The notes under the pieces are model-generated. The model did not search any database, had not been told where the DNA came from, and saw only the letters and a list, made by a program, of their open reading frames with translations. A program made the translations under genes and the position numbers. Of a DNA stretch of 9,986 nucleotides, positions 1-4,789 are shown piece by piece. The DNA lies in NCBI GenBank assembly GCA_020723545.1, contig DYIS01000074.1:1-9986 (forward strand), in the 5' to 3' direction. This stretch comes from Ktedonobacter racemifer (GTDB lineage Bacteria > Chloroflexota > DTOL01 > JACQYG01). How positions within the stretch are numbered: position 1 is the first letter of the stretch; every line of letters starts with the position of its first letter.

Positions 1-444
1 GTCAACCTGATTCTGGGCCAATCCCACTTCATCAAGACCGTGGAGGACCTGTACGAAACCCTGGTGGGAACCGTGCCGGGGATCAAGTTTGGGCTCGCCT
101 TCTGTGAGTCCTCCGGGGCTTGCCTGGTCCGTTGGGCTGGGACGGACGAGGAGATGATCGAGCTGGCTAAACAGAACGCCTATGCCCTCTCTGCTGGCCA
201 TTGTTTCATCATCTTCCTGAAGAACGCCTACCCGATCAACGTCCTGAACGCCATTAAGATGGTGCCGGAGGTCTGCCGGATCTTCTGCGCCTCCGCCAAC
301 TCGGTGGAGGTGATCGTCACCGAGACCGAGCAGGGCCGCGGCATCCTGGGGGTGGTCGATGGGGCCAGCTCAAAGGGCATAGAGGGGCCCCAGGACATCG
401 AGTGGCGCAGGGGGTTCCTGAGGAAGATCGGGTATAAGCTTTAG
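1..444 (+). CDS. Adenosine-specific kinase family protein (Adenosine_kin, PF04008), 5'-truncated by window edge
   Basis: The frame is open from base 1, and 147 residues are visible before the TAG at 442-444. The first visible residues (NLILGQSHFIKTVEDLYE) already match the conserved early part of the family, so the start codon lies outside the window. The GTG at base 40 is an internal codon, not the start. Conserved blocks seen include VPGIKFGLAFCE, LVRWAGTD, AGHCFIIFLKNAYPINVLNAI and EQGRGILGVVDG. The family is a compact cytosolic protein of about 160 residues in archaea and bacteria, reported to bind adenosine or AMP; its cellular role is poorly settled. The C-terminus (WRRGFLRKIGYKL) looks complete. 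It converges on rnpB with a palindrome between. Family assignment is strong; the exact reaction is uncertain. Confidence 0.88.
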   Translation, partial: VNLILGQSHFIKTVEDLYETLVGTVPGIKFGLAFCESSGACLVRWAGTDEEMIELAKQNAYALSAGHCFIIFLKNAYPINVLNAIKMVPEVCRIFCASANSVEVIVTETEQGRGILGVVDGASSKGIEGPQDIEWRRGFLRKIGYKL

Positions 445-452
445 GCACCTTC

Positions 453-480
453 GTAGCACGTAGCAGATGCTACGTGCTAC
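453..480. repeat. Near-perfect palindrome between the kinase gene and rnpB
   Basis: The arms GTAGCACGTAGCA (453-465) and TGCTACGTGCTAC (468-480) are perfect 13-base complements around two bases, effectively a 12-bp stem with a 4-base loop. It starts 8 bases after the kinase stop codon and ends 16 bases before the rnpB 3' end. Neither side has a T run, so it is not a classical intrinsic terminator, though it could stop or protect both converging transcripts. GTAG stands at the foot of each arm, as in the other hairpins of this window. Confidence 0.8.
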
Positions 481-496
481 CTGTTACCTGCACCTT

Positions 497-875
497 GGCT
501 CAAGCGGGCCGATAAGCCGAATTCTGTTCCCCCAAGGGGGCGGCGATCATCTGTCTAGGGCGGCGGTTACCCGCCGCCTCCAGCGGCCAACCCGGAAGTT
601 ATAGCGAGACGGGCCGTCTCTCCTCCCCTATTTGGCCTTGCTCCAGGTGGGGTTTGCCCGGCCAACCGGTCACCCGGTTGCCGGTGAGCTCTTACCTCGC
701 CATTTCACCCTTACCAAGGGTTAGGGATAATCCTTGGCGGTGTGTTTCTGTTGCACTTTCCTTGAGGTCACCCTCACTGGGCGTTACCCAGCACCCTGCC
801 CGATGGAGTTCGGACTTTCCTCGACCGGCCTGCCCTGTTGGACACCCGGCCGCGACCGCCTGGCCCGCTTGAGCC
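497..875 (-). ncRNA. rnpB: RNase P RNA, bacterial type A
   Basis: This is the catalytic RNA of RNase P, which removes 5' leaders from tRNA precursors. Read on the minus strand, the ends pair perfectly over 14 bp (862-875 with 497-510) to form helix P1. Diagnostic conserved blocks appear in order: GAGGAAAGTCCGAACTCC (805-822), GGTAAGAGCTCACCGG (681-696), the GGAGCAAGGCCAAATAGGGG block near 625-645, the L15 loop GGGTTGG (587-593, keeping the GGU that pairs with the tRNA CCA end), CTAGACAGATGATCG (544-558) and ACAGAATTCGGCTTATC (511-527). The length of about 379 nt matches type A RNAs such as the 377-nt E. coli RNA. The 5' end is fixed by the promoter; the 3' end could extend a few bases below 497. 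Confidence 0.97.
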
Positions 876-881
876 ACATCT

Positions 882-910
882 AAGGTACCACAGCCCAGGC
901 CAAATGTCAA
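882..910 (-). promoter_or_regulatory. rnpB promoter (sigma70-type)
   Basis: On the minus strand TTGACA (910 to 905) is followed by a 17-base spacer and TACCTT (887 to 882). Six bases after the -10 box comes G875, which is also the first base of the P1 helix, so promoter and RNA end agree. The site fills the short gap between the COG1579 stop and rnpB, so rnpB does not depend on readthrough from the upstream gene. Confidence 0.85.
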
Positions 911-938
911 ATAGGCAACCCAAGCATGCCTCGCTGGC

Positions 939-1643
939 CTAAGGCCCGGCGTAGAGTATCCTCCCGCAATGGTGACACTTGACCGGCCCAGCGCTGACCC
1001 TCACGTGCTGCACATCGGCGCTGGGCAGGCCCAGGTGGCATCCAGTACATACGTCGTGCTCCAACCTGACCACGGCCCGGCCGCCCTTGGCCTGCCGAAG
1101 CTCGTCGTAGAGAGCCACTATCTCCGCATCGAGGCCGCCGGCCACCGCCGTCCTCTGGCCCCGAAGTCCCGCCATCGTCGCCTCTAGCTCCTCCACCTGA
1201 GCCCTTAACAACAGCAAAGAAGCCGCCCAGGCCCTCTCTCGCCCTTCCAACTCTGTCTTCCTGGCTTTGAAGGCCAGTCTCCGCTCGTCGAGCTCTAACA
1301 TGCAGGATAGAATGGAATCCTCAATCTTGGACTTGGACCTCTTGAGCATCTCCACTTCTTGGGCCAGCCCGGCCAGTTCCTTGGGGTTGCCTATCCTGCC
1401 TCCGTAGAGCTTGTCCTCCAGCACCTTGATCTTGTCTTCCAGGTTCTTCAGGTCCCACTCCAGGTCTCGCTCTTGGCTTTCCCGCCGGGAGAGCAGCCTC
1501 TCAGTCTCGAGCAACTCGGCGCGGCTAGCGACCAGCTCAGGGCTCTCGCCCAGGCCAGCCCGAAGTCGTTCCAGTTGGTCACGCTGCCGTTGGAGCTCAA
1601 GGTCAATGGTTTGGAGCAGGTATAACTGCCCAACTATGCTCAT
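939..1643 (-). CDS. COG1579-family coiled-coil protein with C-terminal zinc ribbon
   Basis: The product is 234 aa and probably cytosolic. Residues 10-165 are rich in Leu, Glu, Arg and Gln and read as a long, interrupted coiled-coil hairpin. The family block LYGGRIGNPKELAGLAQEVEML lies at 80-100. The C-terminus has CTGC (Cys199/202) and CHHC (Cys223/226), a four-cysteine zinc ribbon. Family members are called putative nucleic-acid-binding proteins; the function is not established, although a place next to rnpB recurs in several phyla (from memory). The ATG at 1643 is supported by GGAG (1654 to 1651) 7 bases upstream. An intrinsic terminator lies just before it and I see no promoter in the 55-base gap, so expression probably depends on readthrough from secF or on a promoter inside secF. 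rnpB follows 63 bases downstream. Confidence 0.9.
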   Translation of the reverse strand: MSIVGQLYLLQTIDLELQRQRDQLERLRAGLGESPELVASRAELLETERLLSRRESQERDLEWDLKNLEDKIKVLEDKLYGGRIGNPKELAGLAQEVEMLKRSKSKIEDSILSCMLELDERRLAFKARKTELEGRERAWAASLLLLRAQVEELEATMAGLRGQRTAVAGGLDAEIVALYDELRQAKGGRAVVRLEHDVCTGCHLGLPSADVQHVRVSAGPVKCHHCGRILYAGP

Positions 1644-1659
1644 GGCCCGTCTCCAGATG

Positions 1660-1690
1660 AAAAACGGAGCTAGACTTGCGTCTAGCTCCG
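1660..1690 (-). terminator. Intrinsic terminator of secF
   Basis: On the minus strand CGGAGCTAGAC (1690 to 1680), a GCAA tetraloop and GTCTAGCTCCG (1675 to 1665) form a perfect 11-bp stem followed at once by TTTTT (1664 to 1660). This is a textbook rho-independent terminator, 8 bases past the secF stop. Its T run ends only 16 bases before the next start codon, so it may act as a partial terminator that lowers expression of the COG1579 gene. Confidence 0.9.
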
Positions 1691-1698
1691 CGTCTCGC

Positions 1699-2658
1699 TC
1701 AGGTGGGTTGCCTCTGACCCCCCAGGCGCCGGAAAAAGGCGCCTATTTCGCCGTATTCCCACACTACCAGGAGCGGGCTGGCGTTGAAGATGGAAGAATA
1801 GGTGCCGCTGAAGATCCCAAGCAAGAGGACGCCCACAAACGTCCTTATGGTAACCCCGCCGAACAGGAAGAGGGCGGTCAGTGTGAGGAGCACGGTGAGC
1901 GTGGTATTGATGGAGCGGTCCAGGGTTTGAATGATACTGTGATTCACCACCCGGACAAAGGGCTCGCCCACGTATTTCTTCATATTTTCCCGGACGCGGT
2001 CGAAGACCACAATGGTATCGTGGACGGAGAAGCCAATCACCGTCAGGAGGGCGGTGAGGAAGAGCGCATCTACCTCAACATCAAAGAGCAGGCCCAGGAT
2101 GGAGAACACGCCCGTGACTACGAACACGTCATGCACCAGGGCGACGACCGCGCAGGTGCCGTAACGCACCGAGCCGGGAACCTGGCGGAAAGCGAAGGAG
2201 ATGTAGGCCAGGATGCCCAGGGATGCCAGCGCCACTGCCACCGCCGCCCTCTCCGCCACCTCTTTTCCGATGATGGGATCCACGATCTCGCCGCTCGCGC
2301 CCGCCTCGGTGAGCCCCAGCTTCTCTTGCAGGTCCGCCCGGATCTGTTTGTCCTTCTCCGGCGTTAGAAAGACGGTCCGCACCTGAAACGTGTTTTCTTC
2401 CGACCTGCCGACGCGTTGGACCGCAACGTTGCCGGCGGGGATGCCCTGGGCCACAAAGACCTGGCGAATCTGCTCCTCGCCGACCGGCCTGCCCCTCTCG
2501 AAGGGCAATAGAAGCCGTGTGCCGCCGGTGAAGTCAATGCCCAAACGCAGGGGGCTCCCGATCTGGACCGTGGAATAGACCATGGCGACGATGCCTGGAA
2601 TGATGACCAGCAGTGAAAGGGCAAACCACCAGTATCGCTTGCCGATGATGTCGATCAC
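1699..2658 (-). CDS. secF: Protein translocase subunit SecF
   Basis: SecF works with SecD in the cytoplasmic membrane, using the proton gradient to help SecYEG complete export and release substrates. The product is 319 aa, a normal length. TM1 is near residues 10-31, followed by GIDFTGG (40-46), an extracytoplasmic P1-like domain (about 47-135), then five more helices. Signature residues are VALVHDVFVV (172-181), IGFSVHDTIVVFDRVREN (208-225), LDRSINTTLT (246-255) and GTYSSIFNASPLLV (285-298). I chose GTG at 2658: GGGAGG lies 5-6 bases upstream, the protein then starts MIDIIGKRYWWF as homologues do, and the promoter lies just before it. A longer frame to 2733 would begin upstream of the promoter. 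secD, usually directly upstream, is absent here. Own promoter and own terminator make this a single-gene unit. Confidence 0.95.
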   Translation of the reverse strand: MIDIIGKRYWWFALSLLVIIPGIVAMVYSTVQIGSPLRLGIDFTGGTRLLLPFERGRPVGEEQIRQVFVAQGIPAGNVAVQRVGRSEENTFQVRTVFLTPEKDKQIRADLQEKLGLTEAGASGEIVDPIIGKEVAERAAVAVALASLGILAYISFAFRQVPGSVRYGTCAVVALVHDVFVVTGVFSILGLLFDVEVDALFLTALLTVIGFSVHDTIVVFDRVRENMKKYVGEPFVRVVNHSIIQTLDRSINTTLTVLLTLTALFLFGGVTIRTFVGVLLLGIFSGTYSSIFNASPLLVVWEYGEIGAFFRRLGGQRQPT

Positions 2659-2701
2659 CAGCCCCTCCCAGCAAATAACCAGCTCGTGGACAACGCCGGG
2701 C

Positions 2702-2730
2702 AGTATAGCACAAAGCCGCAACCTTGACAA
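2702..2730 (-). promoter_or_regulatory. secF promoter (sigma70-type)
   Basis: On the minus strand TTGTCA (2730 to 2725), a 17-base spacer and TATACT (2707 to 2702) give one mismatch from consensus in each box. Transcription would begin near 2695, leaving a leader of about 37 bases that contains the GGGAGG ribosome site and the GTG start at 2658. Confidence 0.82.
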
Positions 2731-2761
2731 CACGGTTTTTCAGGACCCGATATTGACTTCG

Positions 2762-2883
2762 CTGAAAAAACAAGGGTTTAACCGCAGAGCGCCCCGACAA
2801 AGTCGGGGCCGAGATTTTCACTTTGTTTCTCTATGTCCTCGGCGTTCTGCGGTGGGAAAACGGCTGGAACGACCTTTTTTCAG
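2762..2883. repeat. Nested inverted-repeat element, degraded and MITE/REP-like
   Basis: Outer arms CTGAAAAAA (2762-2770) and TTTTTTCAG (2875-2883) are perfect 9-base complements. Inside them ACCGCAGAGCGCC (2781-2793) pairs with GGCGTTCTGCGGT (2841-2853), 13 positions with one G.U wobble. A tight hairpin GCCCCGAC-AAA-GTCGGGGC (2791-2809) overlaps the left inner arm. The phrase ACCGCAGAG...CTCTATGTCCTC...CTGCGGT resembles a 'CGCAGAG' type of intergenic repeat I recall from other bacterial genomes. TTTTTCAG followed within a few bases by CGATATT occurs on both flanks (2736-2754 and 2876-2896), perhaps a relic of duplicated target sequence. There is no coding capacity. Confidence 0.6.
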
Positions 2884-2910
2884 TGGGGTCGATATTACAA
2901 ACACGAGTAC

Positions 2911-2939
2911 TTGACAATCTACCGTAACCGGGGTATAGT
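2911..2939 (+). promoter_or_regulatory. Promoter of the subtilisin-like protease gene (sigma70-type)
   Basis: Perfect TTGACA (2911-2916), a 17-base spacer and TATAGT (2934-2939, one mismatch) give the strongest promoter in the window. Transcription would begin near 2946, about 100 bases before the protease start. It is divergent from the secF promoter, about 180 bases away. Confidence 0.85.
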
Positions 2940-2964
2940 TATTCACAGCCGGACAGAGCGTACA

Positions 2965-3020
2965 ATACCTGTTCTTTCTCTACCCGTAAAGGTATCGTGG
3001 CCAAAAAAGACCGGGTAGAG
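2965..3020 (+). promoter_or_regulatory. Protease 5' leader with two mutually exclusive stems
   Basis: CTCTACCCG (2978-2986) can pair perfectly with CGGGTAGAG (3012-3020). ATACCT (2965-2970) can pair with AGGTAT (2990-2995) and would trap the left arm of the first stem in its loop. The ribosome site at 3037-3041 is in neither stem. This could be a regulatory or mRNA-stabilising leader, or chance; no known riboswitch family is recognised. Confidence 0.3.
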
Positions 3021-3047
3021 GGGTTTACCTGCGAATGGAGGTCTGAC

Positions 3048-4244
3048 ATGAGAAAAACAGCTTTCTGGCTTATTCTGGCGCTTCTGGTCGCCTCCTCCCT
3101 GGCCTGGAGCGCCCCTGCGGCTGGCCCTCAACCGGGGACGGCCGCCTTTGCCCCCGACCAGGTACTGGTGAAATTCAAGCCCGGCACCCCGGCATCGGAC
3201 CAGGCTTTGGCGCACCGGCAAATCGGGGGCCAACTGAAAGCGGAGATCACCGCCCTGGGCGTGCAAGTGATCGGCGTCCAGGCAGGAACGGTGGAGGCCT
3301 GGGTGGCCGCTTATGGCCGTAACCCCAACGTGGAATACGCCGAGCCCAACTACATCGCCTACGCCATCGGCATACCCAACGACACCTATTTCGGAAAGCA
3401 GTGGGGCATGACCAAGATCCGGGCACCCGAGGCCTGGGGCGTGACCACGGGCAACTCAGGCGTAAAGATCGCGATCTTGGACACCGGCATTTACCAGAAC
3501 CATGAAGATCTAAAGGGTAAAATCGCCGGCAACCGCAACTTCACCAACAGCCCCACCGTGGACGATCGGTACGGTCACGGGACCCATGTCGCCGGCATTG
3601 CCGCGGCCGCAACCAATAATGGTAAAGGGGTGGCCGGTGTGGGTTACGACTCCAGGCTGCTGAACGTCAAAGTGCTCAACGATCAAGGCTCAGGCTACTA
3701 CTCCTGGGTTGCCAATGGCATTATCTGGGCCGCGGACAACGGCGCCAAGGTGATCAACATGAGCCTGGGCGGTAGTTCTTCCTCTAGTACTTTGGAAAAT
3801 GCTGTCAACTATGCCTGGAGTAAGGGGGTAGTCCTGGTGGCCGCGGCCGGCAATAGCGGTAACTCCAGCCCGCTCTACCCGGCCTATTATAAGAACTGCA
3901 TCGCCGTGGCCGCTACCGATAAGAACGATGCCAAGGCCTCCTGGTCTAACTTTGGCGAGTGGGTGGATGTGGCCGCGCCGGGGGTCGACATCTTCTCCAC
4001 TCTGCCCAACCACAAGAACTACATCAGCAGGACCTATGGCAAGTCTCTGAACTATGATTACCTGAGCGGCACCTCCATGGCCACGCCCCACGTGGCCGGG
4101 CTGGCCGCGCTGGTCTGGGCAACGGGTTATGGGACCAGTAATGCCAGCGTCCGCAACCGGATCGAGAGCACCGCCGACAAGATCCCCGGCACCGGCACAT
4201 ACTGGACCTATGGCCGCATCAACGCTTACAATGCGGTGAAGTAG
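3048..4244 (+). CDS. Secreted subtilisin-like serine protease, thermitase type (MEROPS S8A)
   Basis: This 398-aa endopeptidase precursor is probably exported by Sec. Residues 1-25 form a signal peptide (MRKT, a hydrophobic core, then an Ala-rich cleavage zone near SAPAAG). Residues 35-103 are a fervidolysin-type prodomain ending in VEYAEPNYI, which folds and inhibits the enzyme before self-cleavage. The catalytic domain spans about 110-398: Asp145 in AILDTGI, His177 in GHGTHVAG, oxyanion Asn269 in AAGNSG and Ser343 in GTSMATPHVAG. Many stretches follow thermitase from Thermoactinomyces as I recall it (PNDTYFGKQWG, AVNYAW-KG, ADKI-GTGTYW-GR-NAY-AV), which suggests a calcium-stabilised, possibly thermophilic enzyme. 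There is no anchor or C-terminal extra domain. ATG at 3048 is preferred over GTG at 2997 because GGAGG lies 6 bases before it and the signal peptide then starts properly. Confidence 0.96.
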   Translation: MRKTAFWLILALLVASSLAWSAPAAGPQPGTAAFAPDQVLVKFKPGTPASDQALAHRQIGGQLKAEITALGVQVIGVQAGTVEAWVAAYGRNPNVEYAEPNYIAYAIGIPNDTYFGKQWGMTKIRAPEAWGVTTGNSGVKIAILDTGIYQNHEDLKGKIAGNRNFTNSPTVDDRYGHGTHVAGIAAAATNNGKGVAGVGYDSRLLNVKVLNDQGSGYYSWVANGIIWAADNGAKVINMSLGGSSSSSTLENAVNYAWSKGVVLVAAAGNSGNSSPLYPAYYKNCIAVAATDKNDAKASWSNFGEWVDVAAPGVDIFSTLPNHKNYISRTYGKSLNYDYLSGTSMATPHVAGLAALVWATGYGTSNASVRNRIESTADKIPGTGTYWTYGRINAYNAVK

Positions 4245-4248
4245 TTGA

Positions 4249-4695
4249 ATGGCATGCTTCAACCATGACTTTACCAAGGGGCAGGTGTGTAAAGGCACCT
4301 GCCCCTTGGCTATCTTGCTTGTTTGGCTTGCACTTCTCTATTCGGGCTGTGGGGCCTTGCCCGGGCAGGGCCCAACGCCTGCACCTAAGGAGGGCCCAAT
4401 GGCGACGGTCAGCGCCGGCCAGCTGACGCCCACCTTTCCGCCCGAGGCGGGGCGAGTGGTAGACCTGGCCAGGAAAGACCTGGCGCAAAGATTGGGGAAG
4501 GACCAAGCCGCGATCACCGTCGCCAGGGTGGAGAAGGTGGACTGGTCCGATACGAGCCTGGGCTGCCCCCAGCCGGGGATGATGTACGCCCAGGTGATCA
4601 CGCCAGGCTATCGAATCTATCTTTCAGCGGATAACGTGAGCTACGAGTACCACAGCGACAAAGCGCGCGTCGTCTTTTGCCCGGCAAAAAAATGA
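4249..4695 (+). CDS. Small putative lipoprotein with uncharacterised SLGCPQPG-type domain
   Basis: Up to 148 aa. A charged start, a hydrophobic run (LAILLVWLALL) and SGC at 32-34 look like a lipoprotein signal peptide with Cys34 as lipid-attachment site, although the -3 residue is Tyr, which is unusual. A Pro/Gly-rich linker follows, then a domain of about 80 residues: DLARKDLAQRLG, ITVARVEKVDW, SLGCPQPGMMYAQV, TPGYRIYL, YEYHSDKARVVFC. Cys106 and Cys144 may form a disulfide. I recognise this domain from hypothetical proteins of Chloroflexota and cyanobacteria but know no function. The ATG is 4 bases after the protease stop, with a partial ribosome site GGTGA at 4235-4239. A GTG at 4285 would give a tidier signal peptide (136 aa). 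A palindrome overlaps both starts. A role as partner or inhibitor of the protease is only a guess. Confidence 0.72.
   Translation: MACFNHDFTKGQVCKGTCPLAILLVWLALLYSGCGALPGQGPTPAPKEGPMATVSAGQLTPTFPPEAGRVVDLARKDLAQRLGKDQAAITVARVEKVDWSDTSLGCPQPGMMYAQVITPGYRIYLSADNVSYEYHSDKARVVFCPAKK
4274..4309. repeat. 14-bp perfect palindrome after the protease gene, inside the lipoprotein 5' end
   Basis: CCAAGGGGCAGGTG (4274-4287) and CACCTGCCCCTTGG (4296-4309) are exact complements around eight bases. It begins 30 bases past the protease stop and is followed by CTATCTTGCTTGTTT, a broken T-rich run, so it may end protease transcripts weakly. It also spans codons 9-21 of the lipoprotein reading frame, including the alternative GTG start at 4285, so folding in mRNA would affect lipoprotein translation. 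Confidence 0.75.
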
Positions 4696-4708
4696 AACTC
4701 TCATTTTA

Positions 4709-4789
4709 GGGTAGCAGGCCAATCGCATTGGCCGTCAGTAGGACAAGTTGCCAACTTGTCCCACCAACACGGTTGGGCTCCTACCCCTA
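4709..4789. repeat. REP-like hairpin cluster (BIME-like) in the convergent gap
   Basis: Three hairpins with 3-base loops lie side by side: GGCCAAT-CGC-ATTGGCC (4717-4733), GGACAAGTT-GCC-AACTTGTCC (4741-4761) and CCAAC-ACG-GTTGG (4764-4776). GGGTAG (4709-4714) and CTACCC (4781-4786) pair and close the set into a cloverleaf. The first (plus strand) and third (minus strand) hairpins are copies of one unit in opposite orientation, each headed by GGGTAG. The middle one extends to 12 pairs (4738-4764) on the minus-strand RNA through a G.U pair. The cluster separates the lipoprotein and pilT 3' ends and may work as a two-way terminator or mRNA stabiliser. The pilT stop codon is the first three bases of the third unit. 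Confidence 0.78.

Larger units (their letters stand above)
2659..3047. other. Non-coding divergent regulatory region (secF / protease)
   Basis: These 389 bases hold no gene I can support. From left to right they contain the secF leader and promoter, an A/T-flanked inverted-repeat element, the protease promoter and a roughly 100-base protease leader. Open frames crossing it on either strand lack family similarity and run through the promoters. I looked on the minus strand for leftovers of a SecD C-terminus and found none. Confidence 0.75.

Noticed and set aside
453..480. CRISPR-like or tandem repeat (GTAGCAC/GTAGCA)
   Set aside because: There is one palindrome and no regularly spaced repeat-spacer pattern; the same holds for the rest of the window.
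653..659. Apparent change of the tRNA CCA-binding GGU motif to GGC in RNase P RNA
   Set aside because: GGCAAACCCC at this place aligns with a different part of the E. coli RNA. The real L15 loop is GGGTTGG at 587-593 and keeps GGU.
654..910. Open frames of about 72 codons on both strands over the RNase P RNA gene
   Set aside because: They lie within a structural RNA with full conserved blocks; neither product resembles a protein family, and one crosses the rnpB promoter.
1411..2367. A 318-codon open frame on the plus strand
   Set aside because: It runs antisense over COG1579, the terminator and secF, which are well supported. Its low-complexity composition is what a shadow frame gives.
2659..2733. 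Longer SecF with 25 extra N-terminal residues
   Set aside because: The extension would start upstream of the secF -35 box, lacks family similarity, and the GTG at 2658 has a strong ribosome site.
2997..3047. Earlier GTG start for the protease
   Set aside because: It would put a charged 17-residue stretch before the signal peptide and has no ribosome site; ATG at 3048 has GGAGG at a good distance.
3690..4298. A 202-codon open frame on the minus strand under the protease
   Set aside because: It is antisense to the catalytic core of a clear S8 protease and has no recognisable domain or ribosome site.
4689..4707. AAAATGA/TCATTTT hairpin at the lipoprotein stop as a terminator
   Set aside because: The stem is A/T-rich, 7 bp long and without a T run after it; the hairpin cluster just downstream is a better candidate.
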